From contig JAEYRW010000151.1 in the NCBI GenBank assembly GCA_023435435.1, positions 1 through 30,755 of the forward strand: a stretch of 30,755 nucleotides of DNA. Reading direction: 5' to 3'. Source of the DNA: Bacillota bacterium. GTDB lineage: Bacteria > Bacillota > Clostridia > Christensenellales > Aristaeellaceae. Below are positions 14,641 to 22,574 of this stretch, in pieces; the stretch's first letter is position 1, and every line of letters starts with the position of its first letter. The position numbers and the translations under genes were made by a program. The notes beneath the pieces were generated by a model, which was given only the letters and a program-made list of their open reading frames with translations, ran no database searches and was not told where the DNA came from.

Positions 14641-15750
14641 TCAGCTTTCATAGCCGCCATAATCGTGGGCCGCCTGGTACATGGCCACGAGATTCTCCAC
14701 GGGCGTATTGTCCTGAATGGCATGGGTAGGCGCAAAGTGATAGCCCCGGGTCGGCATGAGCAGCCCAAGCGTGTCCCGGCAGACGGCCGTCACCCCGTCC
14801 GCGGATTCGCTGGCGAGCATGGCGGTGGAAATGCAGCCGTGGAAGTTGAGCCGCCCGCCGAAGTGCTCGAGGAGGTATTGGGGCGACATGTTCACCGCTT
14901 CCGGCTGGAGCGTGTCCACCGCGCGCACGCCCATTTGAATGAATCTCTCGTACACCCAGCTGGACGAGCCGCAGGTGTGCACCATCACGGGGATTTCGTA
15001 TGCCTTGGCCAGGTCGAGGAACGACTGGAACGCGGGCCGGAACACCCGGTCGAACAGCGCGCAGCCGATCATGGGCGCGATCTGCGTGCCCAGATCCTCC
15101 CCCAACCACATGAAGTCGGGCTCTCCCCCGGCTTTTTTGATGGCTTCCAGAAGCCGCGCAAGCTTCTCGCGCTCGAAGTCCGTCTTGCGCTTCATGAGTC
15201 CAAGGGTTGCCTCGTCGCCCAGCTGGAGGTTCACCAGCGTGTCCTCCATACCCATGACCCGCCCCAGAGAGTTGATGATGTCCGGTTGGCCGGGGTTCCC
15301 CACGTAAACCGCATAGCCGCGGGCACGCTGCACCTGCTCGGCCACGCGTGAATAATCGAAGTCGTCGGGGTTGGGCGTTGGAAACGCGGCGATTATGTCC
15401 TCGTCCGCTTCCTTGAGGGGAAAATTGCAGAAGTCGAAATAGCCCCCGAACCGGTTCTCCATCCAACGCGCGTAAAAGCCGTAGAGCGGATCGCAATGGA
15501 GACCGGGCACGTCGGGAAAGAGCTTCGGGCCTACGTAGGGCGCGTCGATTCCCCGGTAGTCCACCCCCAGCGCGTCGCGGAACGCGTCCCGTTCGTCTTC
15601 GCGGAAGCCCAGCGCGGTCATAAATCTGCGGTTGATGGTGGGATTCGTCTCGTAGTCGATGGGCACGCGGTCGGCCTTTTCAAAGTTGAACGTCAGCCGC
15701 ACGCGCTCCTTTCCCGTCATGGTCTCGCGTGCCTTTTTGATCCTGTACAT
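14641..15750 (-). CDS. UroD-family protein (MtaA/CmuA-like)
   Basis: A 369-residue member of the uroporphyrinogen decarboxylase superfamily. It opens with the family start MTGKERVRLTFNFEKADRVP (residues 11-30), then has YVGNPGQPDIINSLGRVMGM, FMWLGEDLGTQIAPMI, VMVHTCGSSSWVYERFI (His and Cys of the metal site) and NFHGCISTAML. The third ligand position near the end (PTRGYHFAPTHAIQDNTP) has no Cys. The conserved Arg-rich coproporphyrinogen site of true HemE is not visible, so haem synthesis is unlikely; relatives include corrinoid methyltransferases and many proteins of unknown role. The ATG at 15750 has GGGAGGGGAAGGAA upstream; the frame stays open beyond but crosses a hairpin. Confidence 0.88.
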   Translation of the reverse strand: MYRIKKARETMTGKERVRLTFNFEKADRVPIDYETNPTINRRFMTALGFREDERDAFRDALGVDYRGIDAPYVGPKLFPDVPGLHCDPLYGFYARWMENRFGGYFDFCNFPLKEADEDIIAAFPTPNPDDFDYSRVAEQVQRARGYAVYVGNPGQPDIINSLGRVMGMEDTLVNLQLGDEATLGLMKRKTDFEREKLARLLEAIKKAGGEPDFMWLGEDLGTQIAPMIGCALFDRVFRPAFQSFLDLAKAYEIPVMVHTCGSSSWVYERFIQMGVRAVDTLQPEAVNMSPQYLLEHFGGRLNFHGCISTAMLASESADGVTAVCRDTLGLLMPTRGYHFAPTHAIQDNTPVENLVAMYQAAHDYGGYES

Positions 15751-15919
15751 TTCCTTCCCCTCCCGTCTGTCGGACGCCGTGTTGTGGAAAACCGTTCCGA
15801 TCCGGCTGTTCCCGCAGGTGCTGACGAAGGGCAATCTGGCGCCGGAAGCGGAGGATACGCCCGTACGGCCAAGGCAATAACGGCCCGTCTGCGGCGAATT
15901 TCTCCCGTTTCCTGTATGT

Positions 15920-15957
15920 ACAAACCCAGCAGTTTGCATATCGCCTGCTGGGTTTGT
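15920..15957 (-). terminator. Probable terminator of the M16 peptidase gene
   Basis: ACAAACCCAGCAG and CTGCTGGGTTTGT form a perfect 13-pair stem with a 12-base loop. It lies 24 bases after the M16 stop (15981) and before the next minus-strand gene. The A-rich and T-rich ends of the arms make it terminator-like in both directions, though no long T run follows. Confidence 0.55.
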
Positions 15958-15980
15958 CGACGTTCCGAAGCATCCTTCGC

Positions 15981-17225
15981 CTACATGAGCTCCATCTTTC
16001 CCGCGCCCCGGGAAACCAGCGCAAGGGAGGGTTTTTCGGAGAGCACCTTGCGCATGAGCGCATTGGTGGCGTCATAATCCATGGTGCTCACCCGCTTGAG
16101 TGCCTCCTCCTCGGTGCGTGTCTTGTTGAGCAGCAGAAGCCGCCGCCCTGCGGAGTGCATGCGCGCGGAGGTGGATTCCTGTCCCAGGATGAATCCCGCC
16201 CGCAGCTGCTCCCGCGCTTTTTTGAATTCCTCCGGCGTCAGGCCACCCTCCACCATCTTTTTCGTCTCGTCGAGGATCATCTCGAGAACCGCCTTTACGT
16301 TCTCCGGGTTCGTCGCCGCGTACACGGAGAGCATGCCGCAGTCCGTGTACGCGTTGGGATAACTGTAAACCGAGTACGCCATGCCGCTTTCCTCGCGGAT
16401 GCGCTGGAACAGGCGCGAGGACATCGCGCCGCCGAAAACACTGGAGAACAGGGAGAATTCGTAGCCCATCTCGTCGCCGGTGGGAAGTCCCGGGAAGCCC
16501 AGGCACATATTCGCCTGCTCAATGTCCTTCTCCTTGCGCAGATAGGTCGGCTCAACCGCGTGGGTGGCGAAATCCGGCCGCAAAAACGTTCCCCGCTCCC
16601 ATCCGGCCAGAAACTCGTCCGCAAACTCCAGCACCTTGTTCCAGTCGTAGCTGCCCGCGATGGCCAGCACGGCGTTTTCCGGGCGGTACATGGCCGTCCA
16701 GTATTTGAGAATTTCCTCCCGCGTGAAGGATTTGACGCTTGCGTGGGTGCCGAGAATCGGCCGGGCCACGGGCTGGTCGCCAAACTGTGCCAGCATGAGG
16801 AGGTCGTGCACCAGATCCTCCGGCGTATCCTCCGCCATGTCGATCTCCTCGAGCACCACGCCCTTTTCCTTCTCCATGCTTTCAACGTCGAACATGGGGC
16901 GCACCACGAGGTCGGACAGCACGTCGACGGCAAGCCGCACGTGCTCGTCCACGACCTTGGCATAAAAGCAGGTGCACTCCTTGGACGTGAACGCGTTGAG
17001 CTGCCCGCCCACCTCGTCCATCTGTTCCGCGATGTCCCGGGCCGACCGCGTGGTCGTGCCCTTGAACACCATATGCTCGATGAAATGGCTCATCCCCGCC
17101 TGCGCGTGGGTTTCGTACTGGGAGCCGGCACCGATCCACAGCCCGACGGAGGCCGAGCGGAAATCCGGCATGTGCTCCCCGATGATCCTCAGCCCGTTGG
17201 GCAGTGTCGCCTGATCAAAAAACAT
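15981..17225 (-). CDS. M16-family zinc peptidase (MlpA/YmxG-like)
   Basis: A 414-residue processing-peptidase-type metalloprotease. The inverted zinc motif HFIEH is at residues 47-51, with VVLEEIDMAEDTPED at 124-137 supplying the downstream Glu ligand, and NAFTSKECTCFYAKV between them. The C-terminal inactive-type domain contains FGGAMSSRLFQRIREESGMA, the substrate-gripping region. Length and layout match the family that lies just downstream of pnp in Bacillus (mlpA), where it cleaves peptides and affects exoprotease levels. Here the gene is two genes away from pnp. There is a good GGAGGAG site five bases before the ATG and only a weak TATCAT-type box at 17289-17294. Confidence 0.94.
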   Translation of the reverse strand: MFFDQATLPNGLRIIGEHMPDFRSASVGLWIGAGSQYETHAQAGMSHFIEHMVFKGTTTRSARDIAEQMDEVGGQLNAFTSKECTCFYAKVVDEHVRLAVDVLSDLVVRPMFDVESMEKEKGVVLEEIDMAEDTPEDLVHDLLMLAQFGDQPVARPILGTHASVKSFTREEILKYWTAMYRPENAVLAIAGSYDWNKVLEFADEFLAGWERGTFLRPDFATHAVEPTYLRKEKDIEQANMCLGFPGLPTGDEMGYEFSLFSSVFGGAMSSRLFQRIREESGMAYSVYSYPNAYTDCGMLSVYAATNPENVKAVLEMILDETKKMVEGGLTPEEFKKAREQLRAGFILGQESTSARMHSAGRRLLLLNKTRTEEEALKRVSTMDYDATNALMRKVLSEKPSLALVSRGAGKMELM

Positions 17226-17309
17226 TCGTTCTCCTCCGATGTCGTTTCTAGGATGGAGGTATGGGGTAGGTCCCCCCGTTCTGTCTCTATGATACCCTTT
17301 CGGGGGCCA

Positions 17310-18350
17310 TCAAACTCGCCCGCTTTCCACGGGCGCCGCCGCGCGGATCAATCCGTAGGGCAAATCCGCAAAGGCGAGGAGATCAGCCATCGTTTTCCGC
17401 GCGCCTGCTGAGACGGCGGAGACGCGCTTTGCGCCGACGAGCGGGTCGATGTAGCGCCGTTTGGCGTCCACGCGGGCGCAGTAGCATTCGGTTTCGGGTT
17501 CCGTGCTGCCCTCGACGTTCTCGAGCTTCTCATAAACTTGCCACATGCTCCGGATTTCCGGCCCGGCTTGCCGAATCCGTCCGATGACCTCGGCCTCCGT
17601 CAGCCGGTAGAGCGCGTCTTCGGTGAAAACGCCCTGCCGGACGCACGCGCGCAGGATTTCCGCCACGTACATGAGCGACAGCTTGTTCCGGTTTCTCTGG
17701 AACTCGCGGCCGTACAGGCACACGCCCTCCACAAACGCCTCCGCCCGGGACAGGTCCCGGAACGCAAGCTCGTCGCGCCCGTCCTCGCCCCTCCCCACCG
17801 CGAGCGATTCGTACATCGCCCGAATCTCATCCAGACCCCACGCACCGTGGGCCACCAGAACCGTGGACAGCGAATACTCGAGCCGATCCGCCGAAAGCCG
17901 CGGGCTTTCGTTGTCGGCAACGGGATACAGCGCATAGTCCTCCACCTCGACGGGGTCGATCCCGTCCCGGGCGAGCAGCGCCATGAGCTCAACGGATTCC
18001 CGGATGCACCGGCCCGTGCGCGCCTCGGTGTAGGTCTGGGTCAGCGCGTCCCCGGCCATGAAATCCACGCAGTGGCTGAAGGCGGGCGCGGCGATGTCGT
18101 GAAAAAGCCCCGCCAGCGCCTGCTTCCGGTCCCGGGTAAAGTGCCAGACGATGAGGGCCACGCCGATGCTGTGGTCGAGGCGTGAATAGAAATACCTGTG
18201 CCGGTAGACGCGGCTGTAGTCCGTGCCGCAGAACAGACCCACGCCGGCGAGCCGCCCCATGGCGGGGGTTGCCGCATATTCGAGAAGGAAGGACGGCACG
18301 CCCTCGGGACATAAAATCGCTTGATAGTGCCTTATTTCAGAACGTACCAC
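17310..18350 (-). CDS. HD-domain metal-dependent phosphohydrolase
   Basis: A 346-residue protein with an HD domain in its N-terminal third: YSRLDHSIGVALIVWHF gives the first His, and LAGLFHDIAAPAFSHCVDF the His-Asp pair and a later His. The rest is helical, with repeated Arg/Glu-rich segments and an ESPRLSADRLEYS block typical of the dNTPase-like branch. Substrate unknown; nucleotides or phosphoesters are usual for the family. No early ATG exists; GTG at 18348-18350 with GGGAGG five bases before it is chosen. It starts 25 bases after the alpha/beta hydrolase and is probably cotranscribed with it. Confidence 0.85.
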   Translation of the reverse strand: MVRSEIRHYQAILCPEGVPSFLLEYAATPAMGRLAGVGLFCGTDYSRVYRHRYFYSRLDHSIGVALIVWHFTRDRKQALAGLFHDIAAPAFSHCVDFMAGDALTQTYTEARTGRCIRESVELMALLARDGIDPVEVEDYALYPVADNESPRLSADRLEYSLSTVLVAHGAWGLDEIRAMYESLAVGRGEDGRDELAFRDLSRAEAFVEGVCLYGREFQRNRNKLSLMYVAEILRACVRQGVFTEDALYRLTEAEVIGRIRQAGPEIRSMWQVYEKLENVEGSTEPETECYCARVDAKRRYIDPLVGAKRVSAVSAGARKTMADLLAFADLPYGLIRAAAPVESGRV

Positions 18351-18375
18351 CCATACCTCCCGCTGCGCGCGCTCG

Positions 18376-19092
18376 TCACGCGAACAAAAAACGGCGCAGA
18401 CACTCCCGCAGTTCTTCCGCATGCGTCAGCCAAATAAGGTGTGCCGCGCCGTCGATCACCCGCAGCTCCGCCCTTTTCATGAGCGCCGCAATCTGCGCCG
18501 CGGGCCAATTGGGGCGGATGTCCTCCCCCGCGCAGACAAAAAGCGCGGGCACGTCCAGCGCCGCGATGGCCCGATAGAGCCCCGGCTCTTGAATCCGCGC
18601 CTGATAATCGGCGTTTCCCGCCCGGTTGACCTCCTGATTGTAGGGATACGCCATCTCCGGCAGGCGCTCGCCACGGGCTTCGAGGTTCGCGTGGTACGCC
18701 TGAGACCATTCGCGGTTCCTCTGGAGACCGTTCCCCGCCAGATACAAAAGCCGCTTCACCCGCGCGGGATGGGCCATGGCGTAGAAAAGCGCGAGGTTTG
18801 CTCCCCACGAGTGACCGCCCACCGTCCACGCCTCAATCCCCAGCGCCTCGCGGACGCGCTCCAGATCGCGGATGGCGGTATCAATGTCGTACCTGCCGTC
18901 GGGCGTAGAGCGCCCACAGCCTCGCTGCTCGAATCGGATGACGCGCATCCGGTCCTCCAACATGCGCGAAACGGGTTCCATGTAGTCGCAGCAACCCGGC
19001 CCGCCGCTCAGAAGGAGGCATGCCTCAGCTTCCGGAACGCCGCTCTCGCAGGTCCACAGCGCTGCCGCGCCATTTTGGATGATTCTTTCCAT
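18376..19092 (-). CDS. Alpha/beta hydrolase, proline-iminopeptidase-like
   Basis: A 238-residue alpha/beta hydrolase. LLLSGGPGCCDYMEP provides the oxyanion-hole SGGPG motif of S33 peptidases, VIRFEQRGCGRSTP follows, and GGHSWGANLALFYA contains the nucleophile Ser. ALFVCAGEDIRPNWP holds the likely acid Asp, and GAAHLIWLTHAEEL the catalytic His. The SGGPG plus DQRG-like start is typical of prolyl aminopeptidase relatives, but the cap domain is short and the substrate is uncertain. AGGAGG lies six bases before the ATG at 19092. It sits between pnp and the HD protein, 66 bases after pnp. Confidence 0.88.
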   Translation of the reverse strand: MERIIQNGAAALWTCESGVPEAEACLLLSGGPGCCDYMEPVSRMLEDRMRVIRFEQRGCGRSTPDGRYDIDTAIRDLERVREALGIEAWTVGGHSWGANLALFYAMAHPARVKRLLYLAGNGLQRNREWSQAYHANLEARGERLPEMAYPYNQEVNRAGNADYQARIQEPGLYRAIAALDVPALFVCAGEDIRPNWPAAQIAALMKRAELRVIDGAAHLIWLTHAEELRECLRRFLFA

Positions 19093-19114
19093 CGCCGCCC
19101 TCCTATGACAGAGG

Positions 19115-19145
19115 TGCCGCCGCGAACGCACAGCTCACGGCGGCA
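19115..19145 (-). terminator. Hairpin just after pnp
   Basis: TGCCGCCG and CGGCGGCA form an eight-pair GC-rich stem with a 15-base loop between pnp and the hydrolase gene. No T run follows, so it may only weaken read-through or protect the pnp transcript end rather than stop transcription. Confidence 0.35.
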
Positions 19146-19158
19146 ATTGTCTCCCGGG

Positions 19159-21327
19159 TTAACGCCGCGGGCCGCGGTCGCCGCCGCGCCCGCCGCCGAA
19201 ATCACGGCGCTGCGGGGGCCGCCTGACAGGCATGGCCTCGTTGTCGTACTTGATGTCGTTGCGCACGAGGTTGATGCGGCCCTGCGGGTCGATCTCCGCC
19301 ACGCGGCACTCGAGGGTGTCTCCGATTTTCACGACGTCCTCGACCTTCTCCACGCGCTCGTTCTTGAGCTTGGAGATGTGGAGCATGCCGTCCTTGCCAG
19401 GCGCGTACTCGACGAAGGCGCCGAAGGGCATGATGCGCGCAACCGTTCCGGTAAACACGTCGCCTACCTGCATCACCTTGGCGATTCCTTCGATGATGGC
19501 CTTGGCCTTCTGGGCCGCCGCCTCGTCGTTGGTGGCGATATAGACGCTGCCGTCGTCCTCGATGTCGATCTTGACGCCGGTATCCTCGATGATCTTGTTG
19601 ATCATCTTGCCGCGCGGGCCGACGACCTCGCCGATCTTCTCGGGGTTGATCTTGAACTGGATGATCTTGGGCGCGTAGGCGGAAAGGTGCGCGCGCGGCT
19701 CCGGCAGAACCTCAAGCATCTTGCCGAGAATGTGCATGCGGCCGTCGAACGCCTGGGCCAGCGCCTGGCGAAGGATCGCTTCGTCGATGCCCTTGATCTT
19801 GATGTCCATCTGGATGGCGGTGATGCCCTGGGAGGTTCCCGCGACCTTGAAATCCATGTCGCCCAGGAAGTCCTCGAGGCCCTGAATGTCCGTGAGAACC
19901 GCCACCTTGCCGGTCTTGTCCACGTCCTTGATAAGGCCCATGGCCACGCCCGCGACGGGCCGCTTGATGGGCACGCCCGCGTCCATGAGCGCCAAAGTGG
20001 AGCCGCAGACGGAAGCCTGGGAGGTGGAGCCGTTGGAGCTCATGACCTCGGAAACCAGGCGCAGGGCGTACGGGAACTCCTCCACGGTGGGGATCATGGG
20101 CTCCAGCGCGCGCTCGGCGAGGGCGCCGTGGCCGATCTCGCGGCGGCCGGGACTGCGGGTGGGCTTGGCTTCGCCGGTGGAATAACCCGGGAAGTTGTAG
20201 TGATGCATATACCGCTTGGTTTCCTCGAGGCCGATGCCGTCGAGAATCTGGCGCTCGGAGACCGGCGCGATGGTGGCGACCGTCATGACCTGCGTCTGGC
20301 CGCGGGTAAAGACGCCCGAGCCGTGGGTACGGGGCAGAACGCCGGCCTCGCACCAGATGGGGCGAACCTCGGTGAGCTTGCGGCCGTCGGGGCGCACGCC
20401 GTCGTCGATGATGTGGCGGCGCATGACTTCCTTCTGAATGGCATAGAGCGCGTCGCCGACTTCGCCTTCGCGGCCGGCAAACTCCTCCGCAAAGTGCTCC
20501 GCGACGTCCTTTTTCACCTGCTCCTCGCGCGTCTGGCGCTCGGCTCTCTCGTAGGTCTCGAACATCCAGGCGACCTTGTCGTAGGCATAGGCGCGCACGG
20601 CTGCCTTGATGTCCTCCGCGGGAAGCTGGAGCGGGAACTCCTTCTTGGCGACGCCGATTTCGGAAACGATGCCGTCGATGAACGCGACGATCTTCTTGAT
20701 CTCCTCGTGGGCGAAGAGGATGCCCTCCAGCATGACCTCCTCGGAGACCTCGTTGGCGCCCGCCTCCACCATGAGAACCGCCTCGCCGGTGCCGGCGACG
20801 GTGAGACTGAGGGCGGAAACTTCGCGCTGAGCGACGGTGGGATTGACGATGTATTTGCCGTCAATGTAGCCGACGTTCACCGCGCCGATGGGGCCCGCCC
20901 AGGGGATGAGGGAAACGGCCAGGGCGGCGGATGCGCCGATCATGGCCGGGATTTCAGGGCCGTTGTCCTGCTCGACGGACATGACCGTGGCAACCACGGA
21001 CACGTCGTGCCGCATTCCCTTGGGGAACAGCGGGCGCAGCGGACGGTCGATGAGGCGGGAGGTGAGGATGGCGTGCTCGCCCGGACGGCCCTCGCGGCGG
21101 TTCCAGGAGCCGGGAATGTGGCCGACCGCGTAAAGCTTCTCCTCAAAATCGACGCTCAGCGGGAAAAAATCGATGCCGGGACGCGGGGTATCCGAAACGG
21201 TGGCGGTGACGAGCACGGCGGTATCGCCGTAGCGCACGAACGTCGCGCCGGTGGCCTGTTCGGCGTACTTGCCGAATTCGAGGGTGAGCGTGCGGCCGCC
21301 CAGTTCCATTGAATAAGACTTGAACAT
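19159..21327 (-). CDS. pnp: Polyribonucleotide nucleotidyltransferase (PNPase)
   Basis: A 722-residue phosphorolytic 3'-5' exoribonuclease. There are two RNase PH-like domains (about 10-230 and 310-540, the second with GSGVFTRGQTQ, PGRREIGHGALAERAL and DIQGLEDFLGDMDFKVAGT), joined by a helical linker. A KH domain follows with IGEVVGPRGKMINKIIEDTG (about 562-581), and an S1 domain with FTGTVARIMPFGAFVEY. The tail RRDFGGGRGGDRGPRR is an Arg-Gly-rich extension. It works in mRNA decay in the cytoplasm, usually as a trimer. AAGGAGG is placed six bases before the ATG. It follows rpsO, as in most bacteria. Confidence 0.98.
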   Translation of the reverse strand: MFKSYSMELGGRTLTLEFGKYAEQATGATFVRYGDTAVLVTATVSDTPRPGIDFFPLSVDFEEKLYAVGHIPGSWNRREGRPGEHAILTSRLIDRPLRPLFPKGMRHDVSVVATVMSVEQDNGPEIPAMIGASAALAVSLIPWAGPIGAVNVGYIDGKYIVNPTVAQREVSALSLTVAGTGEAVLMVEAGANEVSEEVMLEGILFAHEEIKKIVAFIDGIVSEIGVAKKEFPLQLPAEDIKAAVRAYAYDKVAWMFETYERAERQTREEQVKKDVAEHFAEEFAGREGEVGDALYAIQKEVMRRHIIDDGVRPDGRKLTEVRPIWCEAGVLPRTHGSGVFTRGQTQVMTVATIAPVSERQILDGIGLEETKRYMHHYNFPGYSTGEAKPTRSPGRREIGHGALAERALEPMIPTVEEFPYALRLVSEVMSSNGSTSQASVCGSTLALMDAGVPIKRPVAGVAMGLIKDVDKTGKVAVLTDIQGLEDFLGDMDFKVAGTSQGITAIQMDIKIKGIDEAILRQALAQAFDGRMHILGKMLEVLPEPRAHLSAYAPKIIQFKINPEKIGEVVGPRGKMINKIIEDTGVKIDIEDDGSVYIATNDEAAAQKAKAIIEGIAKVMQVGDVFTGTVARIMPFGAFVEYAPGKDGMLHISKLKNERVEKVEDVVKIGDTLECRVAEIDPQGRINLVRNDIKYDNEAMPVRRPPQRRDFGGGRGGDRGPRR

Positions 21328-21439
21328 GGTTGTCCTCCTTGATTTGGTTTCTTATTCGAAAGCGCCGCGCCCCCTGTGTGCAGACGCACGATCGCGAACA
21401 GTCTTGTCCGCATTCCAGCGTCCGCACGCATGCGCGAAA

Positions 21440-21474
21440 CGCCGCCGACTCGGGCTGCACCCGGGACGGCGGCG
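21440..21474 (-). terminator. rpsO-pnp intergenic hairpin
   Basis: CGCCGCCGTCCCGGG and CCCGAGTCGGCGGCG form a stem of 13 pairs with two mismatches around a five-base loop, followed by TTTCG on the minus strand, 45 bases after the rpsO stop. In other bacteria this gap carries an attenuating terminator and RNase processing site that set pnp expression; the same role is inferred here. Confidence 0.6.
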
Positions 21475-21518
21475 CGCTTTGAATCACTTCATGTTACCCT
21501 TCCCCCGCAGAGCTTTCA

Positions 21519-21779
21519 TTATCTGCGCAGGCTGAGCTTCGCGAGGATCGAGCGGTAGCTCTCGATGTCGGTGCTCTTGAGGTAATCGAGCAGGCCGCGG
21601 CGCTGGCCGACCATGAGCAGAAGTCCGCGACGGCTGTGGTGATCGTTTTTGTTGACCAGAAGGTGTTCGTTCAGGTGGTTGATCCGCGCGGTGAGCAGCG
21701 CGATCTGCACCTCGGGGGAACCCGTGTCGCCCTCGTGGCGCGCGTATTCTTTGATGATTTCCTGCTTGTCGATGGTCAT
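21519..21779 (-). CDS. rpsO: 30S ribosomal protein S15
   Basis: An 86-residue protein, close to the usual 88-89. EYARHEGDTGSPEVQIALLT, then INHLNEHLLVNKNDHHSRRG, then GLLLMVGQRRGLLDYLKSTD cover nearly the full family signature; it binds 16S rRNA early in small-subunit assembly. The ATG at 21779 is preceded by GAGGAGG; the longer open frame crosses the leader and promoter and is not coding. It has its own near-consensus promoter and a leader of about 170 bases. Confidence 0.97.
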   Translation of the reverse strand: MTIDKQEIIKEYARHEGDTGSPEVQIALLTARINHLNEHLLVNKNDHHSRRGLLLMVGQRRGLLDYLKSTDIESYRSILAKLSLRR

Positions 21780-21952
21780 GTGTTTTCCTCCTCTTTCTGA
21801 TTCCCGCCTGCCAAGCGCGCCGTCGGAGTCATCGGACGACTGAGCATGCGGATTTCGGGCGCGCCGACCAATGTTCTTTGGTTCGGTGCGGTCATAAATG
21901 ACCCGGCCCGCCTCCGGCGGACCAACCCTCGTGACCCTTTTATTCTGCCACA
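21780..21952 (-). promoter_or_regulatory. rpsO leader, possible S15 autoregulatory RNA
   Basis: About 170 untranslated bases between the predicted transcript start and the rpsO ATG. A short hairpin GTCCGCC-GGA-GGCGGGC lies in its first part (near 21906-21922). rpsO leaders in several bacteria fold into structures bound by S15 to repress translation; the known classes differ, and a match to one of them was not established here. Confidence 0.35.
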
Positions 21953-21958
21953 AACTGT

Positions 21959-21987
21959 ATTCTACCATACGCCGCTCCGTTTGTAAA
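21959..21987 (-). promoter_or_regulatory. rpsO promoter
   Basis: TTTACA at 21982-21987, a 17-base spacer, and TAGAAT at 21959-21964 preceded by TGG. Both boxes match five of six consensus bases, with an extended -10. It lies in the gap after the GNAT gene, so rpsO-pnp can be expressed apart from the genes upstream. Confidence 0.8.
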
Positions 21988-22013
21988 CGCGCGGGGCGGC
22001 CTTTTCAGAAATT

Positions 22014-22547
22014 TCATACGGCGCCGGACGCAGTGGCCCTGCGGTCCGATTTCAACAGGCCGTACCAATATAAGTCCGCCCAGCTTCCGCCGTTGTCCAG
22101 CGTGTGTTGCCGGAAGACACCTTCCTCCCGCATGCCGAGCTTTTTCATGAGAGGAACGGATTTGACCGGATCGATGGTCTCCGCGACGATTTTATGTACG
22201 GACAGTCCATCGAAGCCGTAATCAATCAGCGCCCTCGCGGCTTCGTAGGCGTATCCGCGCCGCCAGAACCGCCTGTTGTAAATCCATCCGATCTCATAGA
22301 TGCCGTCATCCTCGCCGGGCATCTGTTTGAACAGCGCATGGCCGATCATTTTGCCCGATTCCGCCTCGATCACTGCGAAGGCGATGGGATTCTCGATGAA
22401 GTATTGAACCCAGTACCTCGACGCCTCCATGTCGTAGGGCGGTTCGCAATGCTCCATGACCGCGGGGTCAGAGAAAATCTCGAAAAAGTCGGACAGATCC
22501 CGTTCCTCGTAGCTCCGGATTCTCAGTCGCTCCGTTTGAATCCGCAC
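22014..22547 (-). CDS. GNAT N-acetyltransferase, RimJ/RimL type
   Basis: A 177-residue acetyltransferase. It opens with IQTERLRIRSYEERDLSDFF, the standard start of the Acetyltransf_3 family, continues with AFAVIEAESGKMIGHALF and IGWIYNRRFWRRGYAYEAAR (acetyl-CoA binding region, R-x-x-G-Y-A), and ends with HKIVAETIDPVKSVPLMKKLGM. Members acetylate ribosomal protein N-termini, antibiotics or small molecules; the substrate is not evident. The start codon is GTG at 22545-22547 with GGAGGAGGAGAG upstream. It follows ribF directly, where a RibF kinase domain would normally be encoded. Confidence 0.88.
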   Translation of the reverse strand: MRIQTERLRIRSYEERDLSDFFEIFSDPAVMEHCEPPYDMEASRYWVQYFIENPIAFAVIEAESGKMIGHALFKQMPGEDDGIYEIGWIYNRRFWRRGYAYEAARALIDYGFDGLSVHKIVAETIDPVKSVPLMKKLGMREEGVFRQHTLDNGGSWADLYWYGLLKSDRRATASGAV

Positions 22548-22574
22548 ATCCTCTCCTCCTCCGGGCCCGCCCTT

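Noticed and set aside
18421..21312. A 963-codon plus-strand frame opposite pnp.
   Set aside because: It is the mirror of the PNPase gene, with low-complexity His/Asp/Leu-rich composition and no family match, whereas pnp on the minus strand is complete.
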